A stretch of 64,000 bases of DNA from Methylococcaceae bacterium. Its GTDB lineage: Bacteria > Pseudomonadota > Gammaproteobacteria > Methylococcales > Methylomonadaceae. The notes beneath the pieces were generated by a model that was not told where the DNA came from, did no database searches, and was given only the letters and a program-made list of their open reading frames with translations. Location: NCBI GenBank assembly GCA_030693065.1, contig JAUYBL010000011.1:1-64000 (forward strand). The letters are read 5' to 3'. Below, in pieces: positions 11,134 through 22,909 of the stretch. Position numbers and translations under genes: made by a program. The stretch's first letter is position 1. Each line of letters starts with the position of its first letter.

Positions 11134-13488
11134 TCATCCTTTCCATTTCCAGTTGCGAATATCCGGCATATCCTCGCCATGTTTCCTGATGTATTGTTTG
11201 TGTTCGATGAGTTTGTCCCGCATGGCTTGCTTGGCGTAGGCGGCGCGCGCTCCGAGTTGCGGGAGGCGGTCAATCACGTCGCCAAACAAGTGAAACCGGT
11301 CCAGATCATTCAATACCGTCATATCAAAGGGCGTAGTCGTGGTGCCTTCTTCTTTGTAGCCGCGCACATGCAGGTTCGAGTGGTTGCTGCGACGATAGGT
11401 CAAACGATGAATGAGCAATGGATAACCATGGAAGGCGAAGATGATCGGCTTATCCTTGGTAAAGAGTAAATCGAAATCTTTGTCGCTCAGGCCATTCGGA
11501 TGTTCGCTTGGGGGCTGGAGCTTCATCAAATCAACCACATTGATCACCCGGACTTTCAGCTCGGGAAAGTATTCCCGCAACAACTCGACGGCGGCCAAGG
11601 TTTCCAGCGTCGGCACGTCACCGCAGCAGGCCATGACGGCATCCGGCTCGCCCTCCTGATCGCTGCTTGCCCACGGCCAAATACCTAAACCAGCGGTACA
11701 GTGTTTAATGGCCTCATCCTTGTCGAGCCATTGCGGAGAGGGTTGCTTGCCGGCAACGATGACGTTGACGTAGTTGCGACTGCGCAGGCAATGATCCGTA
11801 ACCGAGAGCAGCGTGTTCGCATCGGGTGGCAGAAAGACACGAATGACTTCCGCTTTTTTGTTCACAACATGGTCAATGAAACCAGGATCTTGATGGCTGA
11901 ACCCATTATGATCCTGTCGCCAAACGTGGGATGAGAGTAGATAATTCAGGGACGCAATCGGGCGGCGCCAGGGAATCTGATTCGAAACCTTGAGCCATTT
12001 GGCATGTTGGTTGAACATCGAATCAATGATGTGGATAAACGCTTCATAGCAGGAGAAAAATCCGTGACGCCCTGTCAGCAAGTAGCCTTCAAGCCAGCCT
12101 TCGCACTGATGCTCGCTCAATATCTCCATCACCCGGCCATCGGGTGCAACGTGATCGTCGCCGGGCACAATTTCCGCAGTCGAGCAACGGTTCGTCACTT
12201 CGAACACAGCGCCCCATCGATTTGAATTCGTTTCGTCAGGACTAAAGATACGAAAGTTATTGGGGTTCAGTTTGATCACGTCGCGAATGAACTCCCCTTG
12301 CACACGGGTGGATTCTCCGTCGACGCCGCCAGGCTTAGGCACTTTTACCGCGTAGTCGCGAAAATCGGGCATATTCAGATCCTGCAACAAGAGCCCTCCA
12401 TTGGCGTGGGGATTCGCGCTCATGCGCCGCTCACCGATGGGGGCCAATTCAGCCAGTTCGGCAACCAATTTGCCGTTCTTGTCGAACAATTCCTTGGGGT
12501 GATAGCTTTTCAACCACTTTTCCAAAATCTTCACGTGCCCTGGATGACTCATGTTACCCATCGGTACCTGATGCGATCGGAATGTGCCTTCGGTAGGTTT
12601 ATCATCGACCTCCTTCGGGCCGGTCCAGCCCTTGGGTGAGCGCAAGATGATCATGGGCCAACACGGACGCGCCTTGAAGCCGTTTGTCCGGGCGTCGGCT
12701 TGAATGCTTTGGATCTCAGCGATCACGGTGTCTAGCGTGGTCGCCATTAACTGATGCATCACCATTGGATCATCGCCTTCGACGAAATACGGCGTATAAC
12801 CGAAACCACGAAACATCGCGTCCAGTTCGTCACGCGGAATGCGCGCCAGCACCGTGGGACCGGCAATTTTGTAGCCGTTCAAATGCAGAATGGGTAACAC
12901 GGCACCGTCGTGGACCGGATTGAGAAATTTATTCGAATGCCAACTGGCAGCCAGAGGACCGGTCTCGGCTTCGCCGTCGCCGACGACACAGGCAACGATC
13001 AGGTCTGGATTATCGAACGCTGCTCCGTAAGCGTGCGATAGCGAATAACCTAATTCACCCCCTTCGTGAATCGAGCCGGGCGTTTCCGGTGCAACGTGAC
13101 TCGGTATGCCGCCGGGGAAGGAAAACTGTTTGAACAGCCGCTTCATCCCCGACTCATTTTCAGCGATATTGGGATACACCTCGCTGTAGGTGCCCTCTAA
13201 ATAGGCGTTCGCCACCAGCGCAGGTCCGCCATGTCCCGGTCCGGTAATGTAGATTACGTTCAGATCATGCCCATTGATAACACGATTCAAGTGGACGTAG
13301 ACAAAGTTTAACCCCGGCGTCGTGCCCCAGTGCCCGAGCAGGCGCGGTTTGATGTGCGCCAGCTTGAGCGGCTTCTTCAGCAGCGGATTATCGTAAAGAT
13401 AAATCTGGCCGACCGACAGATAGTTGGCGGCTCGCCAGTAGGCGTCCATTTTGTGGAGCAGTTCCGGGGAAAGAGTCGTTGTTTTCAT
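11134..13488 (-). CDS. xfp: Xylulose-5-phosphate/fructose-6-phosphate phosphoketolase
   Basis: A 784-residue thiamine-diphosphate enzyme that splits xylulose-5-P or fructose-6-P to acetyl-phosphate and a sugar phosphate. Seen are the N-terminal [18 protein letters not shown], the cofactor motif [17 protein letters not shown], and the C-terminal [15 protein letters not shown]. Full length for the family. In methanotrophs it links the ribulose-monophosphate pathway to acetyl-CoA. An AAGGA ribosome site precedes the ATG. Overlaps the BrkB gene by four bases. Confidence 0.96.
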   Translation of the reverse strand: MKTTTLSPELLHKMDAYWRAANYLSVGQIYLYDNPLLKKPLKLAHIKPRLLGHWGTTPGLNFVYVHLNRVINGHDLNVIYITGPGHGGPALVANAYLEGTYSEVYPNIAENESGMKRLFKQFSFPGGIPSHVAPETPGSIHEGGELGYSLSHAYGAAFDNPDLIVACVVGDGEAETGPLAASWHSNKFLNPVHDGAVLPILHLNGYKIAGPTVLARIPRDELDAMFRGFGYTPYFVEGDDPMVMHQLMATTLDTVIAEIQSIQADARTNGFKARPCWPMIILRSPKGWTGPKEVDDKPTEGTFRSHQVPMGNMSHPGHVKILEKWLKSYHPKELFDKNGKLVAELAELAPIGERRMSANPHANGGLLLQDLNMPDFRDYAVKVPKPGGVDGESTRVQGEFIRDVIKLNPNNFRIFSPDETNSNRWGAVFEVTNRCSTAEIVPGDDHVAPDGRVMEILSEHQCEGWLEGYLLTGRHGFFSCYEAFIHIIDSMFNQHAKWLKVSNQIPWRRPIASLNYLLSSHVWRQDHNGFSHQDPGFIDHVVNKKAEVIRVFLPPDANTLLSVTDHCLRSRNYVNVIVAGKQPSPQWLDKDEAIKHCTAGLGIWPWASSDQEGEPDAVMACCGDVPTLETLAAVELLREYFPELKVRVINVVDLMKLQPPSEHPNGLSDKDFDLLFTKDKPIIFAFHGYPLLIHRLTYRRSNHSNLHVRGYKEEGTTTTPFDMTVLNDLDRFHLFGDVIDRLPQLGARAAYAKQAMRDKLIEHKQYIRKHGEDMPDIRNWKWKG

Positions 13489-14456
13489 GGTTTAATTCCT
13501 TGGGTTGAGTGCGCCAGAATTGTTTCCGTCGGCGTTGAGCGCCTTTCGGCCTGAGCGGCGCACAGACAGGCGCCGAAGATGAAAACGCACCCGGAAAGGT
13601 AAATCCACAGCAGTAATGCCATGATCCCGCCGAATGCACCATAGACTGCGTTTAACGTGGCGAAGTTTTTGAGGTAGATCACAAATAGACTTTCGGCTGC
13701 CTGTAAGAACGCCGTAGCGCATAGAGCACCGATCCAGATTTCGGCAAAGCGCGTGGGCCGCCGAGGTGCCAGCCTGTAAAACAGACTCAGACTGAAGAAC
13801 ACCACTAACAAGGAGATAAAAAAACTCCCCAGGGTATAGATCCAGGCACTGAAATCATGTTCTGGAAAAAGCCAAGCCTTCGCCATTTTCGCCAGCACCG
13901 GTACCGCAACGGCCAGGAGGACAAAGCTTATCAAGATGACGAGAAAACCCAAGCTTTTGAACGGCAGTCGCCACCAATTAGAGACCTCGACGCCCCAAGC
14001 TTTGTTGGTGGCGCGGATCAGGGTGGCGAAGAAACCCATGGCTGCCCAAATGAGCATGAGAAATGCAAGAATACTCGCTTGCCCGCGCGCTTTGATGACA
14101 CCGGCGATGGTGTCAAAAATGGTGCTCTGCATTTCACCATTAATCGGGACGAAAGTTTCAACGTAAGCAATGACATCTGTCCCAGCCCGGTCTCGGTCAA
14201 TAAAGGCCGAGGCAATCGTAACGATGAGGACAATCAAAGGAAACAGCGAGAAAAACGCGTAGTGGGCGAATGCTGCTGCAGACTGCGCGCCATCCATCTG
14301 TGCAAACTTCTTCACGGCAAGACAGAGTATGGCCCAAGCCCTTCTGGTATTTTGATCAGGCTGGTTGGCATATTTAGCTGGCTTAATCTTTCTTTGCCGC
14401 CGGGAGTTACGCATTGCCTTAAGTAGCCCAAAAACCATTGGCGGCATTGCACTCAC
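13485..14456 (-). CDS. YihY/BrkB family membrane protein
   Basis: A 323-residue inner-membrane protein of the YihY family (once called RNase BN). Six hydrophobic segments are visible; the family stretch [25 protein letters not shown] and the C-terminal [22 protein letters not shown] are clear. The true start may be ATG 14414, just after the stop of the small ORF upstream. Overlap with xfp suggests one transcript. Role unknown. Confidence 0.85.
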   Translation of the reverse strand: MSAMPPMVFGLLKAMRNSRRQRKIKPAKYANQPDQNTRRAWAILCLAVKKFAQMDGAQSAAAFAHYAFFSLFPLIVLIVTIASAFIDRDRAGTDVIAYVETFVPINGEMQSTIFDTIAGVIKARGQASILAFLMLIWAAMGFFATLIRATNKAWGVEVSNWWRLPFKSLGFLVILISFVLLAVAVPVLAKMAKAWLFPEHDFSAWIYTLGSFFISLLVVFFSLSLFYRLAPRRPTRFAEIWIGALCATAFLQAAESLFVIYLKNFATLNAVYGAFGGIMALLLWIYLSGCVFIFGACLCAAQAERRSTPTETILAHSTQGIKP

Positions 14457-14637
14457 CGCGAATAGCTTGAAGCAATTTCCGAGTGAGACTTCGGAATTTT
14501 CTGAAGTTTCGCAGTTTCGTCTCCGTCGCCGAAAGCCCGGTCGCTATGGAGCCGAGCTGAGTCAGCACTTTCTCGACGGCTTGGCTATACCAGGCTTGAG
14601 CTTTTGTTTGTTCGGAGGTGGTGGGTGCAAGGGTCAT
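14419..14637 (-). CDS. Small hypothetical protein upstream of brkB-like gene
   Basis: A 72-residue ORF, start MTLAPTTSEQTKAQ, with a GGAG site 8 bases before the ATG. The Lys/Arg-rich helix KLRNFRKFRSLTRKLLQ follows a Leu/Ile region. It overlaps the longest reading of the BrkB gene. I do not recognise a family. It may be a real coupled small gene or chance. Confidence 0.35.
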   Translation of the reverse strand: MTLAPTTSEQTKAQAWYSQAVEKVLTQLGSIATGLSATETKLRNFRKFRSLTRKLLQAIRGECNAANGFWAT

Positions 14638-14743
14638 GGGATGACTCCCCCACGCTCCAATTCCGCCCTTTCGAGCCTTACCCTCTCCAAGCGCCACACT
14701 GAATAAGTCACGCAGGTAAGAAAAAATCTATCTCGTACTTGCT

Positions 14744-15523
14744 TCAATGGGAATCTTCCTTGGCAGCCGGATCCTCGATCCAGTATCCCTGACGATCGTA
14801 ATGCCGGTGCAGTCCGGCCTCATAATCACGGGTTAGCAGAGACTCTTCCGTGTATTCCGGAGACTGCCTGATGGCCTCACGGGTGAGATTAACGAAGACT
14901 GTCGACTCGCTCCAACTAACCCGATCGATCCATTGCGGTGAAACCAGGACTTTTTTTCCCGGCCACCAGTTCTGCGTATTGATGACTAGATAACGAATCG
15001 TCCACGTTTCATCATCAATGATAAAATCTTCGACGTGGCCAATATCGCCGTCTTCGGCTTGGATGTGATGACCGCTCACATCATGAGTGCTGCGCAAATT
15101 GGGATCCCACTTTTGCTCGGCATAGCTTGGTCTTTCCCATATTTCAGGGTCGCGCACAATGTAGGGATAAGTTGAATAAGATCCCCACATGAACGGGCCG
15201 CCCCAATACAAAGGCCAACCATAATATTGGTAGTAGTCTTCCTCGAATTGTCTCGACACAGGCTTATCGCTGTCCAAGGGTGGACTGTCTTCAATCTGCT
15301 TTTTTGTTAAATTGATGGCGATGAATTGCTCTTCCTTATTCACCACGGCCAGCGCATAGGGAGAGATCAAAACCTTCCTGCCCATAAGCCAATTGCCTGT
15401 GTCGGCGACCAGATAGCGAATCGTCCAATAGTGGTCATCGAAGTAGAATTCATTGACCGTCCCAACTTCCCCGTCAAGACTTTGTAATTTGTAACCTTTT
15501 AGTGTTTGGGCTTTGTTGAGCAT
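14744..15523 (-). CDS. PRC-barrel domain protein (two domains)
   Basis: A 259-residue soluble protein with two PRC-barrels: about 5-75 (LQSLDGEVGTVNEFYFDDHYWTIRYLVADTGNWL) and about 145-215 (IQAEDGDIGHVEDFIIDDETWTIRYLVINTQNWW). The linker is rich in Tyr/Trp/Pro. The repeated DxxWTIRYLV core shows internal duplication. Such proteins are often stress-linked; no direct role is visible. Good ribosome site CAGGAG before the ATG. Confidence 0.88.
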   Translation of the reverse strand: MLNKAQTLKGYKLQSLDGEVGTVNEFYFDDHYWTIRYLVADTGNWLMGRKVLISPYALAVVNKEEQFIAINLTKKQIEDSPPLDSDKPVSRQFEEDYYQYYGWPLYWGGPFMWGSYSTYPYIVRDPEIWERPSYAEQKWDPNLRSTHDVSGHHIQAEDGDIGHVEDFIIDDETWTIRYLVINTQNWWPGKKVLVSPQWIDRVSWSESTVFVNLTREAIRQSPEYTEESLLTRDYEAGLHRHYDRQGYWIEDPAAKEDSH

Positions 15524-15781
15524 GGGATTTCTCCTGGTTTTTTAAGTTTGATTTTGTACGCTGTTATCGATCGACTGGCAGTCGTATTTGAAAAATACGC
15601 AACGCATTCATCCACAGTTAACGGCTTGTGTAATCAATCAATCTGATGCCGCCTTATTCATGATTATGGCAGTGGTGTTTTCCACATCCTGCGCCACTAT
15701 TTCCAGTTGCGGCACATTGAAAACGCTCATATCTTGCTCAGGCACTTTTTTGGCCTGTTTTGGCAGCCCGGGCGCGCAGAA

Positions 15782-15874
15782 TTATTTTTTAGACAGTTTG
15801 ATAATCAGGGTGGCCAGCAGAACAACCACCAGCACACCGATTACCGTCCAAACCCACATCCCTCCTCCCATCAT
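15782..15874 (-). CDS. Putative 30-residue single-helix membrane peptide
   Basis: Begins MMGGGMWVWTVIGVLVVVLL and ends KLSKK. One hydrophobic helix after a Met/Gly/Trp N-terminus, a form often seen beside copper or heavy-metal genes; the CopB-like ATPase gene lies just upstream on the same strand. A MITE is inserted about 8 bases upstream of the start, so its original leader may have been displaced. Ribosome site is weak. Confidence 0.45.
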   Translation of the reverse strand: MMGGGMWVWTVIGVLVVVLLATLIIKLSKK

Positions 15875-15882
15875 GCCAGTCA

Positions 15883-16049
15883 CCCTAAAATCGCAGTTGA
15901 GCCACATAAATCCCGTTCGCCCTGAGCCTGTCGAAGGGTTGAACGGGATTTATGTGGCTCAACCAACGGCTGAGTGTGAAGAAACCCGCTCATGCTTCGA
16001 CCGGACTCAGCATGAACGGGTTTCTTCACCTCCAACTGATTTTTTAGGG
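15883..16049. repeat. MITE-like element with REP core, copy 2
   Basis: Ends in CCCTAAAA(TCG)CAGTTG and CAACTGATTTTTTAGGG as inverted repeats, the same termini as 2461-2592, and is flanked by TCA on both sides (possible 3-bp duplication). Inside is a long palindrome containing CCCTGAGCCTGTCGAAGGG with arms ATCCCGTTC/GAACGGGAT. It sits between the CopB-like gene and the small membrane ORF. Confidence 0.75.
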
Positions 16050-16106
16050 TCACCCAACCCTCTGTATGATTCATCATAATTTTCCTTTGTTGCACTGAGA
16101 CTAACG

Positions 16107-18128
<2,022 letters not shown>

Positions 18129-18331
18129 AGCAGTCTCCTGGCATTGTTTATGATTGCTTCTTTTAGACAACGACAACGGCGAAAGCTGTGCGCAATTACC
18201 AGCAAGCGCCACAACTCATGACAACAGCCTAGACAAATAACTCCTCGGGAGTTCTGTAACAGCAAGGTACATGCAAAACTAGAACAGGGTCTGTACGTTA
18301 TCGCACAGAGCCTCACTGAGCCGAAAGTTAA

Positions 18332-18577
18332 TTAATCTGTGGTGGAGAAAATCGTCATTTGGTGTGTTGCCGAATCAATTTGGCAGCCGCGTCCTATACT
18401 TTTGACGATTTTGGATTCATAGACCAGCACCGTGAATCCAGAGGTGGGAACGTAAAGCACATAAAGCGCAACCAATTGATTGGGTACATAGTTCGGCACC
18501 CACACGCCGTCCTTGTGATGTTCGACATAGAATACTTACCGTGGCTTATCCTGACCTTCACCGGAAAATATGCCCAT
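18332..18577 (-). pseudogene. Short gene with one in-frame stop, unknown family
   Basis: Starting at ATG 18577 the minus strand reads MGIFSGEGQDKPR, then TAA at 18536-18538, then a clean 67-codon stretch beginning VFYVEHHKDGVWVPNYVPN and ending with a stop at 18332. The part after the stop has protein-like composition with no further interruption, so a single base change (AAA to TAA) would explain the break. Not recognised. Confidence 0.5.
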
Positions 18578-18918
18578 GATTTTTTTCCCACGAGTTACAC
18601 GGTATTAAGTATCTGCAGTTTCTAAAGATACGATTCCAAGAGGGAAACCATATAGCTCTTCCCTTTTTCATGCCAGATCCGTTAGCCTAAAAGGCTCAGC
18701 ACCAGAATGGTGATAGCGAACAGAAAAGTCTTCATTCAGTAACTTTCGTAATTACCATGAACGATAAGAAAGGTATCTTGTAACAAGCGTTCGATAAGTA
18801 CAACGATTAGCACGACTGCCAGAATTGCACTTCAGAGTTGAATTCGAGAAACTTTTCGAATGGCGTCCTTCATTTTATCTCCTAACGATGCTGCGGTTGT
18901 TTAAACCACGCTGTACCG
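18578..18918. other. Intergenic region between metal ATPase and nhaD
   Basis: No solid gene. A 17-codon minus-strand frame (18682-18735, MKTFLFAITILVLSLLG) could encode a hydrophobic peptide but has no ribosome site. The rest shows no repeat or recognised site. Confidence 0.3.
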
Positions 18919-20352
18919 TCAAAAAAGCACGGCATTTATTAAAAAATGCGCAGCAATACTGCCCAGATAACCCAGCGCAATCACCGGCGCCCATTTTAGA
19001 TGGGTCATGAATGTGTATACGCCCTTAGCTTGACCCATTAATGCCACACCGGCACCAGAGCCGACCGAGAGCAAACTGCCGCCGACCCCCGCTGTCAGTG
19101 TCACCAACAACCATTGGCCTTCCGACATTTCAGGATGCATAGCCAAGATCGCGAACATCACAGGGATGTTGTCGATTAATGCGGATATGACGCCGAGTAG
19201 TATGTTGGCTGGCGTGGCACCGAGCTCGCCATAGAGAAAGCCGGATAAATGGTGTAGGTAGCCCAGGAAGTTCATACCGCCCACGCACAACACGACGCCA
19301 TAAAAAAACAATAAGGTATCCCATTCCATACGTGCCAGATGATGGAAGACATCGAAGCGCAAGCTGTCCTCATCGGCGGTATCCGTGGCCTCCTCACCGG
19401 ACATTGGATCGAGGCCCAGTTCCGGTTCGTCACGGTGGGTAATATGCAGAAAATAGCCGAACAATTGCAGATAGGTCAGGCCAGCCATCATGCCGACCGC
19501 CGCCGGCATTTGCAGGCTGTTCTGAAAGCCGACCGCCGTTAACACGGTTAGCAGGAATAACACGACGATACGTTTAGCGCCTCGTCGAGTGATGACCGTG
19601 GCATGGATGGGCGCAGGCTGGGTTTTGGGAATGGCAAAGTGCATGATGGCCGCTGGAATCAGGAAGTTAACCACCGAAGGCACGAATAATTTGAAGAACG
19701 CCCAGAATTCGATAATGCCCTTTTGCCAGACCATCAAAGTAGTAATGTCACCAAATGGACAAAACGCACCGCCAGCATTGGCGGCCACCACGGTATTGAC
19801 ACAGGATACGCCGACGAACTTGGGATTATCCTTACCGACCGCCATGACCACCGCGCACATCAACATGGCAGTCGTCATATTGTTGGATACCGAGGAGATA
19901 AAAAAAGCCAAGAATCCGGTCACCCAAAACAGCTGGCGGTAACTCAAGCCCTGGTTAACCAGCCAGGCCCGCAGACTATCGAATACTCGCCGCTCTTCCA
20001 TGGCATTGATGTAGGCGATGGAGACGATCAGGAACAGCAACAATTCGCCGTAATCCAGCACGTAATGCCGAATCGCCACTTTAGCAAGCGATGACAAGCC
20101 TTGATCCCTATAAACTAGAGCAATTGCCACCCAAATCAGCGCCGCCGCCAACATCATTGGTTTGGATTTACGTAACTCCAGGACTTCTTCGAGCACCACA
20201 AAGATATAAGCCACCGTAAACAGGCCGATACACAGATAACCGACCCAATGCCCGCTTAAATCCAGGGATTGGGCGACGCTCTCGGCAAGCACATTGGTTG
20301 GCAATAAAAAACCTGTTAATAAGCCGAGCAGAACCTTGTTTAAATCTTTCAT
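18919..20352 (-). CDS. nhaD: NhaD-type Na+/H+ antiporter
   Basis: About 477 residues with 11-12 membrane helices. The NhaD family signature is visible in GGAFCPFGDITTLMVWQKG, SVSNNMTTAMLMCAVVMAVG and VISALIDNIPVMFAILAM, with acidic residues inside helices. Exports Na+ in exchange for H+ at the inner membrane. Start 20352 (MKDLNKVLLG) gives a signal-like first helix; an upstream ATG is possible. It suits the N-ATPase of this window in sodium handling. Confidence 0.92.
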   Translation of the reverse strand: MKDLNKVLLGLLTGFLLPTNVLAESVAQSLDLSGHWVGYLCIGLFTVAYIFVVLEEVLELRKSKPMMLAAALIWVAIALVYRDQGLSSLAKVAIRHYVLDYGELLLFLIVSIAYINAMEERRVFDSLRAWLVNQGLSYRQLFWVTGFLAFFISSVSNNMTTAMLMCAVVMAVGKDNPKFVGVSCVNTVVAANAGGAFCPFGDITTLMVWQKGIIEFWAFFKLFVPSVVNFLIPAAIMHFAIPKTQPAPIHATVITRRGAKRIVVLFLLTVLTAVGFQNSLQMPAAVGMMAGLTYLQLFGYFLHITHRDEPELGLDPMSGEEATDTADEDSLRFDVFHHLARMEWDTLLFFYGVVLCVGGMNFLGYLHHLSGFLYGELGATPANILLGVISALIDNIPVMFAILAMHPEMSEGQWLLVTLTAGVGGSLLSVGSGAGVALMGQAKGVYTFMTHLKWAPVIALGYLGSIAAHFLINAVLF

Positions 20353-20465
20353 AAAGTATCCCATCCCAGTCTTACAGCGACCGTCTTCTGAGTCAATCAT
20401 CGTTCTCAGATATCACTATCCCGAGTTTATATTTCAGTAGCAACACAGTTGTTGTATCTGTCTGG

Positions 20466-20618
20466 TTAGCCTAAATCTTCATACTTTCTTTTTTTATGAA
20501 AGGCGACTTTTTTAGGCAGAGGATTAAATGGCTGCCTCGCAGCTTCGTCATCCTTATTTTTCAATTCTTTGACTAGCAATCAAGATTCTTAGCAAGAGAC
20601 TTCAGAACATTATATTGC
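20466..20618 (-). pseudogene. Degraded copy of the MarR-family regulator C-terminus
   Basis: The minus strand reads NVLKSLAKNLD, then, after a stop and frame change, ELKNKDDEAARQPFNPL and a Lys-rich end with stop at 20466. The intact regulator at 22910-23494 ends NVLKSLATNLD and EIKDEEAAMQPINPI. The N-terminal three quarters are absent. It is a paralog remnant, next to operator-like repeats at 20641-20665. Confidence 0.7.
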
Positions 20619-20640
20619 CCTCGTCCTTTATGTTGCTGAG

Positions 20641-20665
20641 AACATTGTTTGCGTAAACATTGTTT
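20641..20665. promoter_or_regulatory. Operator-like repeats AACATTGTTT next to MarR remnant
   Basis: AACATTGTTT occurs twice in direct order (20641-20650 and 20656-20665), the same half-site as in the palindrome at 23628-23653 upstream of the intact marR-type gene. Probably the leftover control region of the broken paralog. Confidence 0.5.
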
Positions 20666-20669
20666 CATC

Positions 20670-21040
20670 ATTATAATGTTTTTGGCAAGTTTAAGAGCGA
20701 ATCAATGGTTGTGAATATGCTTGATGTGATTTCTAAAATTGATAAGGCGTTATAAATATCTGCGCCTTAGCTTGCCGCCAGTTCACAAGAGTTGACGCGA
20801 ACCAGCAAGACAGCACATACATTTACGATTGCTCGATCCCCATCACTTCCTGCAGTAAAGTGATCATGACAAAGCCGCATATCTTTCCGGAAATATGCAA
20901 TATTGGTTTTTTAACCCAGCCCGAATTATTACTTGTAAACCGCTCGTAATGAGTCTGTCGCAGCCTGCGTGGATTCGAACCTCGACCAGCTTAGGACGAA
21001 CGGTATCTAAGGGGGGGGCGGATGTTGGGCATAGGATTAA
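20670..21040. other. Intergenic region upstream of GH5 gene
   Basis: No gene supported. Contains a run of nine G near 21011-21019 and short frames without ribosome sites. Confidence 0.3.
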
Positions 21041-21211
21041 TCGGATGACAACCTCTACGACCTGGAAATGTTGCGGCTAGCGGATAATGCCTTTGTCATC
21101 GATCCCAAATCGCCTAAGTTGCTCGACGAACCAGGCATCATGCTTATTAACGCGTTCGCGGATTTAGTCGAACTGCTAATCTATGAAGCGTCGGAAAGTA
21201 TCGAATGGTGA
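21041..21211 (+). pseudogene. Fragment resembling the C-terminus of a HAD-type phosphatase
   Basis: In frame to the TGA at 21209 the sequence reads DDNLYDLEMLRLADNAFVID and continues PKSPKLLDEPGIML. The pattern D-N-x-x-D-L-x-M-L-x-x-A-D-x-x-F-V-I-x-P is that of motif IV of HAD-IB phosphatases (SerB-like). There is no upstream reading frame, so this is a remnant at best. Family call is tentative. Confidence 0.4.
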
Positions 21212-21257
21212 ATATTTGCCATTTCGGGGCTGTCAGCAAATAACCATTTTTATATTT

Positions 21258-22580
21258 ATGAAACTGAAATCTGTTTTTCTCTCAATGTTACCTAGAATAC
21301 CCGTCTTACTCTGGACGCTGATGATAGCGTCTCCTTTATGTTGTTCCGCTTCAGATTTTCTTAAAGTGGATGGAACGGATATCAGGGACAATTTTGGCCT
21401 GGGTAAAGATGTTCATCTTTACGGCACCAATCTGGGAGGCTGGAGGGTACATGAGCCATGGATGTCGCCATTAGCCGGAGCATCAAATGAATGGGATGCG
21501 CGAAATATTCTTATCGATCGTTTTGGTAAAGAGGCTGTCTGGGATCTGTACAACGCTTACTGGGATTCATGGATCACGGAAATTGATTTTAAGAACATCG
21601 CCGAAGCCGGTCTCAACTGTATCCGTTTGCCGATATATGCGCTTAACCATATGGATGATGAGGGCAACTGGAGACTGGACGCTAACGGCGCCATTGATTT
21701 ATCCCGGATTGAATGGACCGTAAACAAAGCGCTGGAATATGGGCTCTACACCATCTTTGATCTGCATGGCGCGCCGGGGTCACAAAACGGGGCGCATCAT
21801 TCAGGCCGACAAAACGGCGCCTTGCTTTACTCCACGCCGCTTTATCAGAATCAACTGGTAGAGCTTTGGGAAACCCTTGCCATGCGTTTTAAAGACAATG
21901 CTGCCGTGGCTGGTTATGACCTGTTAAATGAACCCTCAGAGGCATTTCCCAGCGCGATGGGTTCTGAGGTGGTTAATCTTTACGACCGCCTGTATCACGC
22001 TATCCGAGCGATTGATCCCGACCATATCATCATTATGGAAGCTATCTGGTGGTGGGATACACTGCCGAATCCCCAAGAGAAAAATTGGGAGAACGTCGTC
22101 TATTCGTTGCACTATTACCAATGGCAAAACAATGAAGACTTCAGGGTGATGAAAAATTCTGTGGATGGGTGGATACAGGACGCTCAAAAATGGGGTTCAA
22201 AATATAACGTACCGCATTTTATAGGAGAGTTCACGTTGTTCGAAAATGCCGAATCCTGGGATTACGGACTTCAGCAATTTACAGAAACCGGTAGCCACTG
22301 GACAACGTGGTCTTATAAGGTATTGGGCCGCAATAACTGGGGCATGTACAACACAGCAAAGCAAAACAGCAATATTGCCAATATTGCTACGGATGATTTA
22401 AACACTATCAAATACAAATGGAGTCAATGGAACACGCCGGAATACTTTTCACCCAACCCTACCGTCATCAACGCCATGCAAAAAGTAACCTTAGGCCGAA
22501 ACTTGAAACGGCCATCGCAAGCCTTTACTGCTAAATCAGAGAAATTGGCGGAACAAAATAGTATTAGCACCGTTAATTAA
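21258..22580 (+). CDS. Secreted glycoside hydrolase family 5 protein (cellulase-type)
   Basis: About 440 residues. A signal peptide (hydrophobic VLLWTLMIASPLCCSA) is followed by a GH5-type barrel: YGTNLGGWRVHEPW near the start, CIRLPIYALNH, the acid/base Glu in DLLNEPSEAF, and the nucleophile Glu in HFIGEFTLFE. Would cut beta-glucans or related polymers outside the cell. Stands alone, with gene fragments around it, which may point to acquisition. The ribosome site is weak; an upstream ATG at 21183 would put residues before the signal peptide. Confidence 0.85.
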   Translation: MKLKSVFLSMLPRIPVLLWTLMIASPLCCSASDFLKVDGTDIRDNFGLGKDVHLYGTNLGGWRVHEPWMSPLAGASNEWDARNILIDRFGKEAVWDLYNAYWDSWITEIDFKNIAEAGLNCIRLPIYALNHMDDEGNWRLDANGAIDLSRIEWTVNKALEYGLYTIFDLHGAPGSQNGAHHSGRQNGALLYSTPLYQNQLVELWETLAMRFKDNAAVAGYDLLNEPSEAFPSAMGSEVVNLYDRLYHAIRAIDPDHIIIMEAIWWWDTLPNPQEKNWENVVYSLHYYQWQNNEDFRVMKNSVDGWIQDAQKWGSKYNVPHFIGEFTLFENAESWDYGLQQFTETGSHWTTWSYKVLGRNNWGMYNTAKQNSNIANIATDDLNTIKYKWSQWNTPEYFSPNPTVINAMQKVTLGRNLKRPSQAFTAKSEKLAEQNSISTVN

Positions 22581-22772
22581 ATATAGCTTTAAGCTCTCCA
22601 TTCCATTTGCGCATCAGAAGCAAGACGGAATATTCAGCATAACCTATCAAGAAAATCGCGAAACAAGCTGGGGTTAATTAACCGTTGGGGTCTGGCAATG
22701 CCATATAAACTAGCCGGAGTTAATCCCGGCAATATCCAGCATCAATTATCTAATGGCTTCCCGCCATGACTA

Positions 22773-22864
22773 ATACCAATCTCAATAAGTTTTTATTTGA
22801 AACCCTCATCCTAACCTTCTCCCGTTGGAGAAGGGATAGTGTGCGAACTTATTGGGATTGGTAT
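22773..22864. repeat. 92-bp MITE-like element, copy 1
   Basis: Ends ATACCAATCTCAATAAG and its near-complement CTTATTGGGATTGGTAT. Inside is CTTCTCCCGTTGGAGAAGG, a small hairpin. A second 92-bp copy with almost the same sequence is at 34029-34120. Confidence 0.8.
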
Positions 22865-22909
22865 AACTCGTTGGATCGGCCATGGCACCAGTATTTTTTA
22901 AAGACGCCC

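Noticed and set aside
15588-16079. 163-residue plus-strand frame
   Set aside because: It crosses the MITE and reads repeat peptide ([10 protein letters not shown]); the opposite strand has the more likely small membrane ORF.
18682-18735. 17-residue hydrophobic peptide frame
   Set aside because: No ribosome site and too short to support.
20895-21080. 61-residue plus-strand frame
   Set aside because: Low-quality composition, runs through a poly-G tract; a HAD-like fragment is read better in another frame.
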